From NCBI GenBank assembly GCA_023415715.1, contig JAEZJP010000321.1:1-5077 (forward strand): a DNA stretch of 5,077 nucleotides, given 5' to 3'. The notes under the pieces are model-generated. The model was not told the origin of the DNA. It saw nothing but the letters and a program-made list of their open reading frames with translations, and ran no database searches. The translations under genes and the position numbers were made by a program. The stretch's first letter is position 1. Each line of letters begins with the position of its first letter. The stretch is from Bacillota bacterium. Lineage in GTDB: Bacteria; Bacillota; Clostridia; Christensenellales; Aristaeellaceae. Below are positions 1 to 5,077 of the stretch, in pieces.

Positions 1-236
1 ACGCTCCACAATTCGTCGGGGATGGTTTCCACTACCATCGGCTTCAGGGAGGATACTTTTTCGATTTGACTGATGACGCTATGGTAGCGGAAAGCGTAAT
101 TGGCCATGACACCTACGCTGGCGATCAGGGGAATGAGCATCAGACCCATCAAGATAATGTAGGAAAGTTTCAGCCGCTTGCCGATGCTGTTATCCACATG
201 CAGCCGCTTCAAAATTCGTTCGGTCAGGCTGCGCAT
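1..236 (-). CDS. Sensor histidine kinase, N-terminal part (runs off left edge)
   Basis: Only the first 78 codons are present. The ATG (complement of 234-236) lies 2 bases after the stop of the sugar-binding lipoprotein gene, with a GGGG ribosome binding site about 9 nt upstream inside that gene. Seen: a basic cytoplasmic start (MRSLTERILKRL), one hydrophobic membrane segment at about residues 24-46 (SYIILMGLMLIPLIASVGVM), then the beginning of an extracytoplasmic domain (YHSVISQIEKVSSLKPMV, then IPDELW). This layout, and the IEK...L..MV...IPDELW pattern, resemble the sensor domains of YesM/LytS-type kinases of Clostridia, which pair with AraC-type (YesN) response regulators. The kinase domain itself is outside the window, so the call rests on the N-terminus and on context. 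The near-contiguous junction suggests translational coupling and that kinase and binding protein are made together, probably acting at the membrane in sugar sensing. A methyl-accepting or other one-TM receptor is the main alternative. Confidence 0.72.
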   Translation of the reverse strand, partial: MRSLTERILKRLHVDNSIGKRLKLSYIILMGLMLIPLIASVGVMANYAFRYHSVISQIEKVSSLKPMVVETIPDELWS

Positions 237-238
237 GA

Positions 239-1210
239 TCAATATCCCCTTTCGGGCAAGCTGTCAAGATTGGTATCAAACTCCGTAAACACCGTCTCCT
301 TAGAATAGGTGACACGGTTGATGACCTGTCCTGCAGCCAGCTTTTTCGCAAGCTCCATTACCACATCGCCAAGCATGGGGGTGCATTCCACCACGCAATT
401 TATCTTGCCTTCTTTGAGCAGGTCAATGGCCTTCTGCTCCCCGTCCACAGTGATGATAATGAGGTCCTTGCCAGGTGTAAGGCCTGCCGCCTCAATGGCC
501 TCTATGGCACCCAGCGTCATGGCATCATTATGGGAATAGAGCACGTCGATATCGGGATACTTTTTCAGCAGGTATTCCATGCATTCCCTGCCCTTGGACA
601 GAAGAAAATCGCCTGAAACGCTTTCCAATATCTCATACCTGGGGTCGCTGCCCAGCACATCCCGAAAGCCCAGGCCGCGCTTGCGCATGGGGGAGGAATC
701 CTCCGTGCCGGCAATTTCCACAATGCGCACATGGTCCATGTTTTCCGCCTTTTTTGTAAGGAACAGCCCGGCTGAACGTCCCTCCTCATAAAAGTCGGAA
801 CCTACAAAGCCAACGTACAGGCTTTCATCCTCCGTTTTGACAAGCCGGTCCACCAGCAGTACGGGGATGCCGGCCTCCTTGGCTTCCCTGAGAACATTGT
901 CCCAGCCGTCCTCCACGATGGGGGAAAAGGCGATCACATCCACCTGATAGGCTATGAAGGAGCGGATGGCCTTGATTTGCTTTTCCTGACTCTGCTCGGC
1001 GTTGTCGAACATGAGCTGTACGCCGGCGCGCTTTGCAGCATCCTTGATGGATTGGCTGTTGCCGATGCGCCAGGCGCTTTCGGACCCCAACTGGGCAAAG
1101 CCCAGAAGGACGGAACTTTCGGCAGGAGTCTTAACAGTGGTAACGGGGGAGCAGCTTGTGATAAGAAAGGCAAGCGATAAAAACAAAAGTAAAAAGCGGG
1201 TTTTTCGCAC
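239..1210 (-). CDS. YtfQ-like sugar-binding lipoprotein (periplasmic-binding-protein type I fold)
   Basis: Extracytoplasmic sugar-binding protein of 323 aa. I chose the GTG start at 1210: a GAAGGGGG ribosome binding site lies 7 nt upstream, and the resulting N-terminus is a textbook lipoprotein signal (VRKTRF, hydrophobic stretch, ITSC lipobox with Cys20). The longer in-frame reading from a TTG at 1273 would include the -10 promoter box and spoil the signal peptide. Mature-domain motifs match the galactofuranose-binding YtfQ subfamily: GFAQLGSESAWR (about 37-48), QEKQIKAIRSF (about 76-86), a VDR segment (about 120-122), SGDFLLSKGRE (about 199-209), YSHNDAMTLGAIEAI (about 225-239) and TVDG (about 254-257). 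Both lobes are present, so the protein looks full length. YtfQ normally feeds an ABC transporter, but here the next gene is a sensor kinase and no permease is visible, so a receptor role in two-component sensing is inferred. The ligand is unknown; neighbouring araA suggests arabinose or a related pentose or furanose. Confidence 0.9.
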   Translation of the reverse strand: MRKTRFLLLFLSLAFLITSCSPVTTVKTPAESSVLLGFAQLGSESAWRIGNSQSIKDAAKRAGVQLMFDNAEQSQEKQIKAIRSFIAYQVDVIAFSPIVEDGWDNVLREAKEAGIPVLLVDRLVKTEDESLYVGFVGSDFYEEGRSAGLFLTKKAENMDHVRIVEIAGTEDSSPMRKRGLGFRDVLGSDPRYEILESVSGDFLLSKGRECMEYLLKKYPDIDVLYSHNDAMTLGAIEAIEAAGLTPGKDLIIITVDGEQKAIDLLKEGKINCVVECTPMLGDVVMELAKKLAAGQVINRVTYSKETVFTEFDTNLDSLPERGY

Positions 1211-1217
1211 AAACGGG

Positions 1218-1225
1218 CCCCCTTC
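1218..1225 (-). promoter_or_regulatory. Ribosome binding site that fixes the GTG start of the binding-protein gene
   Basis: GAAGGGGG on the minus strand lies 7 nt before the GTG at 1208-1210. The other in-frame candidates, ATG at 1232-1234 and TTG at 1271-1273, have no purine-rich element at proper distance. The TTG also lies upstream of the predicted transcription start. Confidence 0.75.
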
Positions 1226-1264
1226 GAGCGGCATATGAAAATGTATACGAGGAATGATATCTAT

Positions 1265-1293
1265 ATTATACAAAAAAAGACAAGGGTTTTCAA
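1265..1293 (-). promoter_or_regulatory. Sigma-A promoter of the binding protein/kinase unit
   Basis: On the minus strand, TTGAAA (1288-1293), an exactly 17-bp spacer containing a T7 run, and a perfect TATAAT (1265-1270). Transcription should start near 1258, giving a leader of about 48 nt before the GTG. The -35 box begins only about 8 nt past the araA terminator hairpin, so this is a separate initiation point for the sensor genes. Confidence 0.85.
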
Positions 1294-1299
1294 TCGCTG

Positions 1300-1332
1300 A
1301 AAAGGCGGCCGGCGGATAACCGCCGGCCGCCT
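1300..1332 (-). terminator. Rho-independent terminator of araA
   Basis: A perfect 12-bp GC-rich inverted repeat (1304-1315 pairs with 1320-1331) with a 4-nt loop, extendable by one A-T pair, begins 17 nt after the araA stop codon. On the minus strand the stem is followed by TTTTC, a short U tract, so the stem is very strong but termination may be incomplete. On the plus strand no T run follows, so it acts for araA only. Confidence 0.75.
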
Positions 1333-1348
1333 CATGCTAAACCTAAGT

Positions 1349-2824
1349 TTATTTCAGCTTCCACACCACATCGCTAAAAAGCAGTTCCTTGGATAGCTGG
1401 GGAATAGTGGTATCCTTGTTGATATGAATGAACTCAATACCCAGCATGTCGCAGAAATCCCGTAAATACTCCGCGTCCAGCTGATAGCTGAGTACCGTGT
1501 GATGCGCGCCGCCGGCCAGGATCCAAGCTTCGGCAGAGGTGCTCAAATCGGGCAGTGGCTTCCACATCACCTGGGCCACGGGGAGCTTGGGCATTTTTTG
1601 ATAGGGACTTCTTGCCTCGATGTCGTTGACGATCATGCGGAAGCGGTCACCCATATCCACCAATGTGGCCACGATGGCGGGGCCGTCGCCTGTTGCAAAC
1701 GTCAGGCGGGCGGGGGGCTCCCGGTCACCGATGTTCATTACGTGCACCTCAATGCCGGGCCGGTTGGCGGCGATATCCGGGTCCACCTCCAGCATATGGG
1801 CGCCAAGTATCCCTTCGTTGCTGGGGTCCATATGGTAGGAGTAATCCTCCATGAAGGCTGTGCCGCCTGGCAGCCCCTGGGCCATAACCTTCATCACCCG
1901 TGCAAGCGCGGCGATCTTCCAGTCGCCTTCCGCGCCAAAGCCGAAGCCGTCTTTCATGAGGTTTTGCGTGGCCAGGCCGGGAAGCTGGCGCAGCTGCTGC
2001 AGGTCCTGGAACGTGTCGGTATATGCGGCAAAACCGCCCTCGGTAAGGAAAGAACGCAATGCCACTTCCTGTTTGGCCTGGTAGCGCACGGCTTCCATAT
2101 TGTCGGTCCGCAAGTCGTACTTTTGCCTGTACTCGGCCATCTTTTGATCGACCTCGGCCTCGGTTACCTTTTCCATCCTGGCGATGAGATCGCCGATGCC
2201 GTGGGTATTCACCGACCAGCCAAGCTTGATTTCGGCTTCCACCTTGTCACCTTCGGTAACGGCTACATCCCGCATGTTGTCGCCAAATCGGCAAACCTTG
2301 AGCTGCCTGGATTCATGTACGCCGATGGCCGAGCGCATCCAGCGGCCGATGCGGACGCGCACCTTTTGATCCTCCCAATGCCCGGCGATGACTTTGCGGG
2401 GCAAACGAAGCCGGGCGCCAATGAAGCCGTGCTCCCGGTCGCCGTGGGCTGACTGGTTTGTATTCATGAAATCCATGTCTATTTCGTTCCAGGGGATGTC
2501 GCGGTTGAACTGTGTGTTCAGGTGCAGATAGGGCTTTTGCAGCCGCGTGAGCCCTGCGATCCACATCTTGCTGGGGGAAAAGGTGTGCATCCAGGCTATG
2601 ATGCCCGCACAATCGGGATCATTGTTGGCTTCCTGGATGACAGTCTGGATGGAGGAGGAATCAAGCACTGCGCCCTTGAACACTACCGTGCCCACGATTG
2701 CATCATCTTTGTTAAGGCCTTCGGTGATGATCCGGCAATGGTTTTCCACCTGTTTGATGGTTTCCGGCCCGTATAGGGATTGCGTACCGGCAATAAACCA
2801 GAATTCGTACTTCTTTAAGCTCAT
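1349..2824 (-). CDS. araA: L-arabinose isomerase
   Basis: Cytoplasmic Mn2+-dependent enzyme (EC 5.3.1.4) converting L-arabinose to L-ribulose, the first step of bacterial arabinose catabolism; it also isomerises D-galactose to D-tagatose in many species. The 491 aa are close to the usual length of about 500. The sequence aligns throughout with E. coli AraA from memory: N-terminal YEFWFIAGTQSLYGPET, CAGIIAWMHTFSPSKMW (72-88), IDMDFMNTNQSAHGDRE (115-131), KVCRFGDNMRDVAVT (176-190), GFGAEGDWK, FMEDYSYH, GAHMLEV and AEAWILAGGAHHTV. Metal/catalytic residues equivalent to E. coli E306, E333, H350 and H450 appear as E299, E326, H343 and H442, so the enzyme should be active. The start ATG has an AGGAGG ribosome binding site (2831-2836) with a 6-nt spacer. 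The gene appears monocistronic: own promoter, own terminator, and no araB or araD beside it in this window. Confidence 0.98.
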   Translation of the reverse strand: MSLKKYEFWFIAGTQSLYGPETIKQVENHCRIITEGLNKDDAIVGTVVFKGAVLDSSSIQTVIQEANNDPDCAGIIAWMHTFSPSKMWIAGLTRLQKPYLHLNTQFNRDIPWNEIDMDFMNTNQSAHGDREHGFIGARLRLPRKVIAGHWEDQKVRVRIGRWMRSAIGVHESRQLKVCRFGDNMRDVAVTEGDKVEAEIKLGWSVNTHGIGDLIARMEKVTEAEVDQKMAEYRQKYDLRTDNMEAVRYQAKQEVALRSFLTEGGFAAYTDTFQDLQQLRQLPGLATQNLMKDGFGFGAEGDWKIAALARVMKVMAQGLPGGTAFMEDYSYHMDPSNEGILGAHMLEVDPDIAANRPGIEVHVMNIGDREPPARLTFATGDGPAIVATLVDMGDRFRMIVNDIEARSPYQKMPKLPVAQVMWKPLPDLSTSAEAWILAGGAHHTVLSYQLDAEYLRDFCDMLGIEFIHINKDTTIPQLSKELLFSDVVWKLK

Positions 2825-2830
2825 GGGGAA

Positions 2831-2836
2831 CCTCCT
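2831..2836 (-). promoter_or_regulatory. Ribosome binding site of araA
   Basis: AGGAGG on the minus strand with 6 nt (TTCCCC) before the ATG at 2822-2824; a full-strength Shine-Dalgarno sequence supporting the chosen start. Confidence 0.85.
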
Positions 2837-2894
2837 GACACATTTTCATGACGTTTGGTTTATTTTTCCCGTTCCAGAATGCTTTTATGATTGT

Positions 2895-2909
2895 ATGTAA
2901 TCGATTATA
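2895..2909. promoter_or_regulatory. cre-like (CcpA/LacI-family) operator over the araA -10 box
   Basis: The plus strand reads ATGTAATCGATTATA. It contains a perfect 10-bp palindrome with the central CG typical of LacI-family operators (TAATCGATTA, 2898-2907). It matches the Gram-positive cre consensus WTGNAANCGNWNNCW at all but one fixed position (T instead of C near the end). It covers the whole -10 hexamer and the predicted start site of araA, so a bound repressor would block initiation. CcpA-mediated catabolite repression is the simplest reading; a dedicated LacI-type pentose repressor is equally possible from sequence alone. I saw no clear AraR-type operator. Confidence 0.6.
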
Positions 2910-2932
2910 GCATGAGCGCATAGGCTCGTCCA
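2904..2932 (-). promoter_or_regulatory. araA promoter (extended -10 type)
   Basis: On the minus strand, TGCTATAAT provides a perfect -10 (2904-2909) with the TGn extension. At 17 bp upstream, TGGACG (2927-2932) is a 4-of-6 match to the -35 consensus. The weak -35 is compensated by the extended -10. Predicted start near 2897, leaving a leader of about 73 nt before the ATG. Confidence 0.7.
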
Positions 2933-3014
2933 GATTTAACCATCCAAACTAAAGGGCTTTTTGTTTACATATGCTTGAATTACAAAAGTCTATGTGTGTA
3001 TGAATTGCCTACGA
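2933..3014. other. Core of the divergent intergenic region, no further feature recognised
   Basis: The stretch between the araA -35 box and the -35 box of the rightward operon holds no plausible gene. It is AT-rich relative to its flanks. An interrupted TTTTGT...ACAAAA dyad sits around 2959-2987, but the spacer is long and I cannot assign it. It may hold activator or repressor sites for either promoter. Confidence 0.5.
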
Positions 3015-3043
3015 TTGACACGGAAAAACGCGGGGCGTACAAT
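3015..3043 (+). promoter_or_regulatory. Sigma-A promoter of the toroid/AlkZ-related operon
   Basis: TTGACA (3015-3020, perfect -35), a 17-bp spacer, and TACAAT (3038-3043, 5 of 6). Predicted start near 3050. This would be a strong constitutive-type promoter, back to back with araA, with about 150 bp between the two start sites. Confidence 0.8.
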
Positions 3044-3049
3044 GAGGGA

Positions 3050-3190
3050 TAGCAGCCACTGCCTTCATGGACGCGTGCGTGGCCGTAGGGTTAGGCGTTT
3101 CCATCATACTGATTGATTGTTACTGGAATCAGGAAAAAGCAGAAGACGAAATACCGATCATGAGCACAACAAAAGAAAGGGGAAGTTACC
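3050..3190 (+). other. Long 5' leader of the rightward operon
   Basis: About 140 nt separate the predicted start from the first gene. It contains a weak hairpin (CTGATT 3109-3114 with AATCAG 3127-3132, 12-nt loop) and no T-run terminator or riboswitch core that I recognise. An open frame from ATG 3067 runs through it and into the downstream gene in another frame, but it has no ribosome binding site. The last part carries the ribosome binding site AAAGGGG (3176-3182). Confidence 0.45.
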
Positions 3191-4138
3191 ATGCTGTCCC
3201 GCGAGGATTACCGCCGTATCCGCATGTTCGTGTACCGCAACGCAAGGCCGCTGGACTTATACCGCTGGCAGTATCATTTCGAAAAGGGATCCTATGAGCA
3301 GGTGATATATGCGCTGTCCGCCTATCAAAATGCGGATGGGGGATTCGGGAACGCCTTGGAGGCGGACGCCTGGAATCCTCTTTCCTCGCCGATTCAAACA
3401 GGCACGGCGGTCAGTATTCTGATGGAAACAGGGTTTTCTCAAAAGAATCACCCGCTGCCCTGGGGGATATTACAGTATCTGGACAGCGGCGCAGATATGG
3501 AAAATGACCGCTGGATGAGTGTAGTGCCTTCCAATGATGATTACCCTCACGCCCCCTGGTGGCAGTCAGGCTCCCAAAGCACCAGCCACAGCGAGTACAA
3601 TCCCACCGCCATGCTTGCGGGGCTTGCGCTGTATTTTGCGCCCGGGGATTCCCTATTGTTCAAAAAGTGCAAACGTATTGCAATGGAGTTGATAGATTCA
3701 TTCCTTATGGCGCCGGAGCTTGACATGCATCCCCTTTTGTGCGTGGAGTCGCTGTTAAGCTGGATCAAGCTGGCGAAGCTGCAGGATGCTTTCGCCCTGG
3801 AAGCGCTGGCGAAGGAGATCCTCAGCCAGGAAAGCCGCCTCATCCAAAGGGATAAGGAAAATTGGAGCGGGTATGCCTGCAGGCCTTCGGAGTTCATCCA
3901 TTCGCCGGCGCATCCCCTGTACGGGGAGCATCGGGAACTTGTAGAAAAGGAACTGGATTGGCTAATGGAAACCCGCAACGACCAGGGCGTTTGGAATATA
4001 AGCTGGGGCTGGGAAGGCTTCGAAAAGGCGTTTGCTATCAGTGAAAACTGGTGGAAGGCCGATATCATATTGCGAAACATGCGTTTTATGAAAGCTTTTG
4101 GCTATCTGGAAAGGGCGGATAACAGCATCTGCCTGTAA
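3191..4138 (+). CDS. Alpha/alpha-toroid (prenyltransferase/terpene-cyclase-like) protein of unknown function
   Basis: Predicted soluble protein of 315 aa, with no signal peptide or clear membrane segment. The ATG has a GGGG-containing ribosome binding site 8 nt upstream. Residues 46-59 (QNADGGFGNALEAD) and 263-275 (NDQGVWNISWGWE) look like the QW/toroid repeat motif of squalene-hopene cyclases and protein prenyltransferases, with amphipathic helices between. The sequence is rich in aromatic residues (W107, W123-W124, W225, W268, W272, W274, W287-W288), as expected for the lining of a toroid cavity. A class II cyclase DxDD motif is not seen; the nearest is SNDDYPH (114-120). Length is well below that of true squalene-hopene cyclases (about 600 aa), so a catalytic terpene role is not supported. 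Similar Firmicutes proteins are usually labelled hypothetical or prenyltransferase-like. It is co-transcribed with the next gene (13-nt gap). Fold assignment moderate, function unknown. Confidence 0.65.
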   Translation: MLSREDYRRIRMFVYRNARPLDLYRWQYHFEKGSYEQVIYALSAYQNADGGFGNALEADAWNPLSSPIQTGTAVSILMETGFSQKNHPLPWGILQYLDSGADMENDRWMSVVPSNDDYPHAPWWQSGSQSTSHSEYNPTAMLAGLALYFAPGDSLLFKKCKRIAMELIDSFLMAPELDMHPLLCVESLLSWIKLAKLQDAFALEALAKEILSQESRLIQRDKENWSGYACRPSEFIHSPAHPLYGEHRELVEKELDWLMETRNDQGVWNISWGWEGFEKAFAISENWWKADIILRNMRFMKAFGYLERADNSICL

Positions 4139-4142
4139 GGAG
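4137..4142 (+). promoter_or_regulatory. Ribosome binding site that fixes the start of the second operon gene
   Basis: AAGGAG overlaps the TAA stop of the toroid gene and lies 9 nt before the ATG at 4152. An earlier in-frame ATG at 4098 would overlap the toroid gene by 41 nt and has no comparable Shine-Dalgarno sequence. Confidence 0.75.
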
Positions 4143-4151
4143 CTTATTTGC

Positions 4152-4820
4152 ATGACATTTGAAACGATCCATGGGTACGGCGATTTTTGCGCAAGCCTTA
4201 GGAAGGCCGGCTTTTCCATAGGCGGGGATAACAGCGAGGGGATATTCACCCTCTGCGATTATTTTGGCGGCAATATCCATTGGCATACCGGCGATCCCGA
4301 TACCGATCCGTGGGCATGGCGCATGCGTGTGCTGGCAGAGGAAAGCGGTATCGGCTACGGCAAGCTGTTTTTTCAAAAGGGCGGCTATATGACAGGTGAA
4401 TGGGCACCCTTTTTCATCGCAGCGAAAAGGGATCATCAAACATATGAGGATGTATATCAGGATGGCCGCATGAGCCTTAAGGAAAGATCCATCTGCAAAT
4501 ATGTGGAGGAGAAAGGGGAAGCGGCGCTGCATGAAATCAAGGCTGCTGTGGGATCAAAAGGGCTTGAAGCGGCGCTGGCCAAACTGCAGACAGGCATGTT
4601 TTTGACCATTTCCGGTGAGATGAAGAGGCTGTCCAAAGAGAATGTGCCTTACGGATGGCCTGCAACCACATTCCGCCTGACGGAGTATTTCTGGGGACAG
4701 GATGTAATGGAGAAGGCGAACGCCCTAACTGCCGGCGTGGCCAGGGAACGGATCATACAGCGCGTTCATGAACTGAATCCCAATGTCGAATTAAAAGCGC
4801 TGGAACGGTTTTTGCGCTGA
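4152..4820 (+). CDS. AlkZ-related protein (tentative), winged-helix-like C-terminal half
   Basis: Predicted cytoplasmic protein of 222 aa. Start chosen at 4152 from AAGGAG at 4137-4142. The N-terminal half has a conserved-looking block: IHWHTGDPDTDPWAWRMRV (42-60), then GYGKLF (68-73) and the aromatic GEWAPFF (82-88). The centre (about 109-162) alternates helix and short strand in a way compatible with a winged helix (SLKERSICKYVEEKGEAAL, then LEAALAKLQTGMFLTISGE). TTFRLTEYF follows at 172-180. I recall this pattern (TDPW.W, YGK, winged helix) from Firmicutes proteins annotated as AlkZ-related, i.e. distant relatives of the YcaQ/AlkZ DNA glycosylases. Full AlkZ proteins are much longer (about 370 aa or more), so glycosylase activity cannot be claimed. 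Alternative: an uncharacterised DNA-binding or regulatory protein. It is the second gene of the operon with the toroid protein; no link to DNA damage is visible. Confidence 0.5.
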   Translation: MTFETIHGYGDFCASLRKAGFSIGGDNSEGIFTLCDYFGGNIHWHTGDPDTDPWAWRMRVLAEESGIGYGKLFFQKGGYMTGEWAPFFIAAKRDHQTYEDVYQDGRMSLKERSICKYVEEKGEAALHEIKAAVGSKGLEAALAKLQTGMFLTISGEMKRLSKENVPYGWPATTFRLTEYFWGQDVMEKANALTAGVARERIIQRVHELNPNVELKALERFLR

Positions 4821-4841
4821 AAACAGGTTTGTTTTATGGGG

Positions 4842-4868
4842 TTTTACGGGCATGGTATGCCTTTAAAA
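4842..4868 (+). terminator. Possible weak terminator of the toroid/AlkZ-related operon
   Basis: GGCAT (4849-4853) pairs with ATGCC (4857-4861) around a 3-nt loop. Outer TTTTA/TAAAA arms extend it across a small internal loop. A proper U tract is missing, since A residues follow the TTT. A second AT-rich hairpin (AAAACA 4820-4825 with TGTTTT 4830-4835) directly follows the stop codon. Neither is a convincing intrinsic terminator, so read-through into the tRNA genes is possible. Confidence 0.3.
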
Positions 4869-4882
4869 AGGGAAAAAAGATG

Positions 4883-4911
4883 TTGACAGCGTGGGGCGCA
4901 TGTGGTAAGAT
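4883..4911 (+). promoter_or_regulatory. Promoter of the tRNA cluster
   Basis: TTGACA (4883-4888, perfect), a 17-bp spacer, and TAAGAT (4906-4911, 4 of 6). Predicted start near 4918, about 50 nt before the mature tRNA-Arg end. The leader can form a small hairpin (GCAAGG 4924-4929 with CCTTGC 4938-4943), to be removed by RNase P processing. Confidence 0.7.
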
Positions 4912-4968
4912 TTTATCCTGTCAGCAAGGGCGGGGAACCTTGCGGCATGGGTCGCCGGACTGCGGTTT

Positions 4969-5045
<77 letters not shown>

Positions 5046-5055
5046 GTTTCATATG

Positions 5056-5077
5056 GTGGGTATAGTTCAGCGGTAGA
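5056..5077 (+). tRNA. Start of a second tRNA gene, probably tRNA-Gly (truncated by window edge)
   Basis: After a 10-nt spacer from tRNA-Arg, GTGGGTA (5056-5062), TA, and GTTC followed by AGCGGTAGA match the acceptor and D-arm start of a bacterial tRNA. The GTTC-A-x-x-GGTAGA D arm is typical of glycine tRNAs. The anticodon is outside the window, so the identity is a guess, but a tRNA here is likely. Confidence 0.7.

Noticed and set aside
66..308. Plus-strand open frame of 80 codons at the left edge
   Set aside because: It is antisense to the kinase start and the binding-protein end, with no ribosome binding site and no recognisable content.
1499..2452. Open frame of 317 codons on the plus strand, antisense to araA
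   Set aside because: It lies wholly inside the strongly conserved araA gene, has no recognisable domain or ribosome binding site that I can see, and its His/Gly/Val-rich composition is typical of the complement of a coding frame.
2959..2987. TTTTGT...ACAAAA dyad as a possible AraR operator
   Set aside because: The arms are short, the spacer is too long, and it does not resemble the compact AraR palindrome (ATTTGTACGTACAAAT-like).
3067..3297. Plus-strand open frame starting in the leader of the toroid gene
   Set aside because: No Shine-Dalgarno sequence lies before 3067, the frame overlaps the toroid gene by over 100 nt, and its second half is only the shifted frame of that gene. Kept only as a possible leader peptide in the findings.
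3547..4080. Minus-strand open frame of 177 codons inside the toroid gene
   Set aside because: It has low-complexity, Ser-rich composition and lacks a promoter or ribosome binding site. The plus-strand frame has a good ribosome binding site, a promoter and fold motifs.
4086..4532. Minus-strand open frame of 148 codons opposite the AlkZ-related gene
   Set aside because: It is a shadow of the plus-strand gene, spanning the gene junction and the coding start, with no promoter or ribosome binding site of its own.

Overview
The window looks like chromosomal DNA from a Gram-positive, probably clostridial (Firmicutes/Bacillota, class Clostridia) bacterium of moderate GC content. The evidence is strong AGGAGG-type ribosome binding sites, near-consensus sigma-A promoters with 17-bp spacers, a lipoprotein-anchored sugar-binding protein, a YesM-like sensor kinase start, a CcpA cre-like site and a tRNA gene with an encoded CCA end. 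The species cannot be determined.

Left part, minus strand (1-2932): a pentose-utilisation block read from right to left. araA (L-arabinose isomerase, 1349-2824) has its own extended -10 promoter, overlapped by a cre/LacI-family-like palindrome, and a GC-rich hairpin follows its stop codon. Just beyond that hairpin, an almost perfect sigma-A promoter (1265-1293) drives a second unit: a YtfQ-like sugar-binding lipoprotein (239-1210, GTG start), followed after 2 bases by the first 78 codons of a membrane sensor histidine kinase that runs off the left edge. No permease or ATPase gene is visible between them. The pair therefore resembles a binding-protein/two-component sugar sensor of the XylFII-LytS kind more than a plain ABC transporter, although transporter genes could lie beyond the edge.

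Middle (2825-3190): a divergent intergenic region of about 365 bp. It carries the araA promoter and cre-like site leftwards, and a TTGACA-N17-TACAAT promoter rightwards with a leader of about 140 nt.

Right part, plus strand (3191-4820): a two-gene operon of poorly characterised proteins. The first is a 315-aa protein with alpha/alpha-toroid (prenyltransferase/terpene-cyclase-like) repeat motifs. The second, 13 nt downstream, is a 222-aa protein that I tentatively place with the AlkZ-related family. Its link to the arabinose genes is not evident.

Right edge (4883-5077): a tRNA cluster with its own promoter, holding a complete tRNA-Arg(UCU) and the first 22 nt of a second tRNA, probably tRNA-Gly. 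Most of the window is ordinary metabolism. The parts most worth a second look are the binding protein/kinase sensor pair, the cre-like site on the araA -10 box, and the unexplained toroid/AlkZ-related gene pair.
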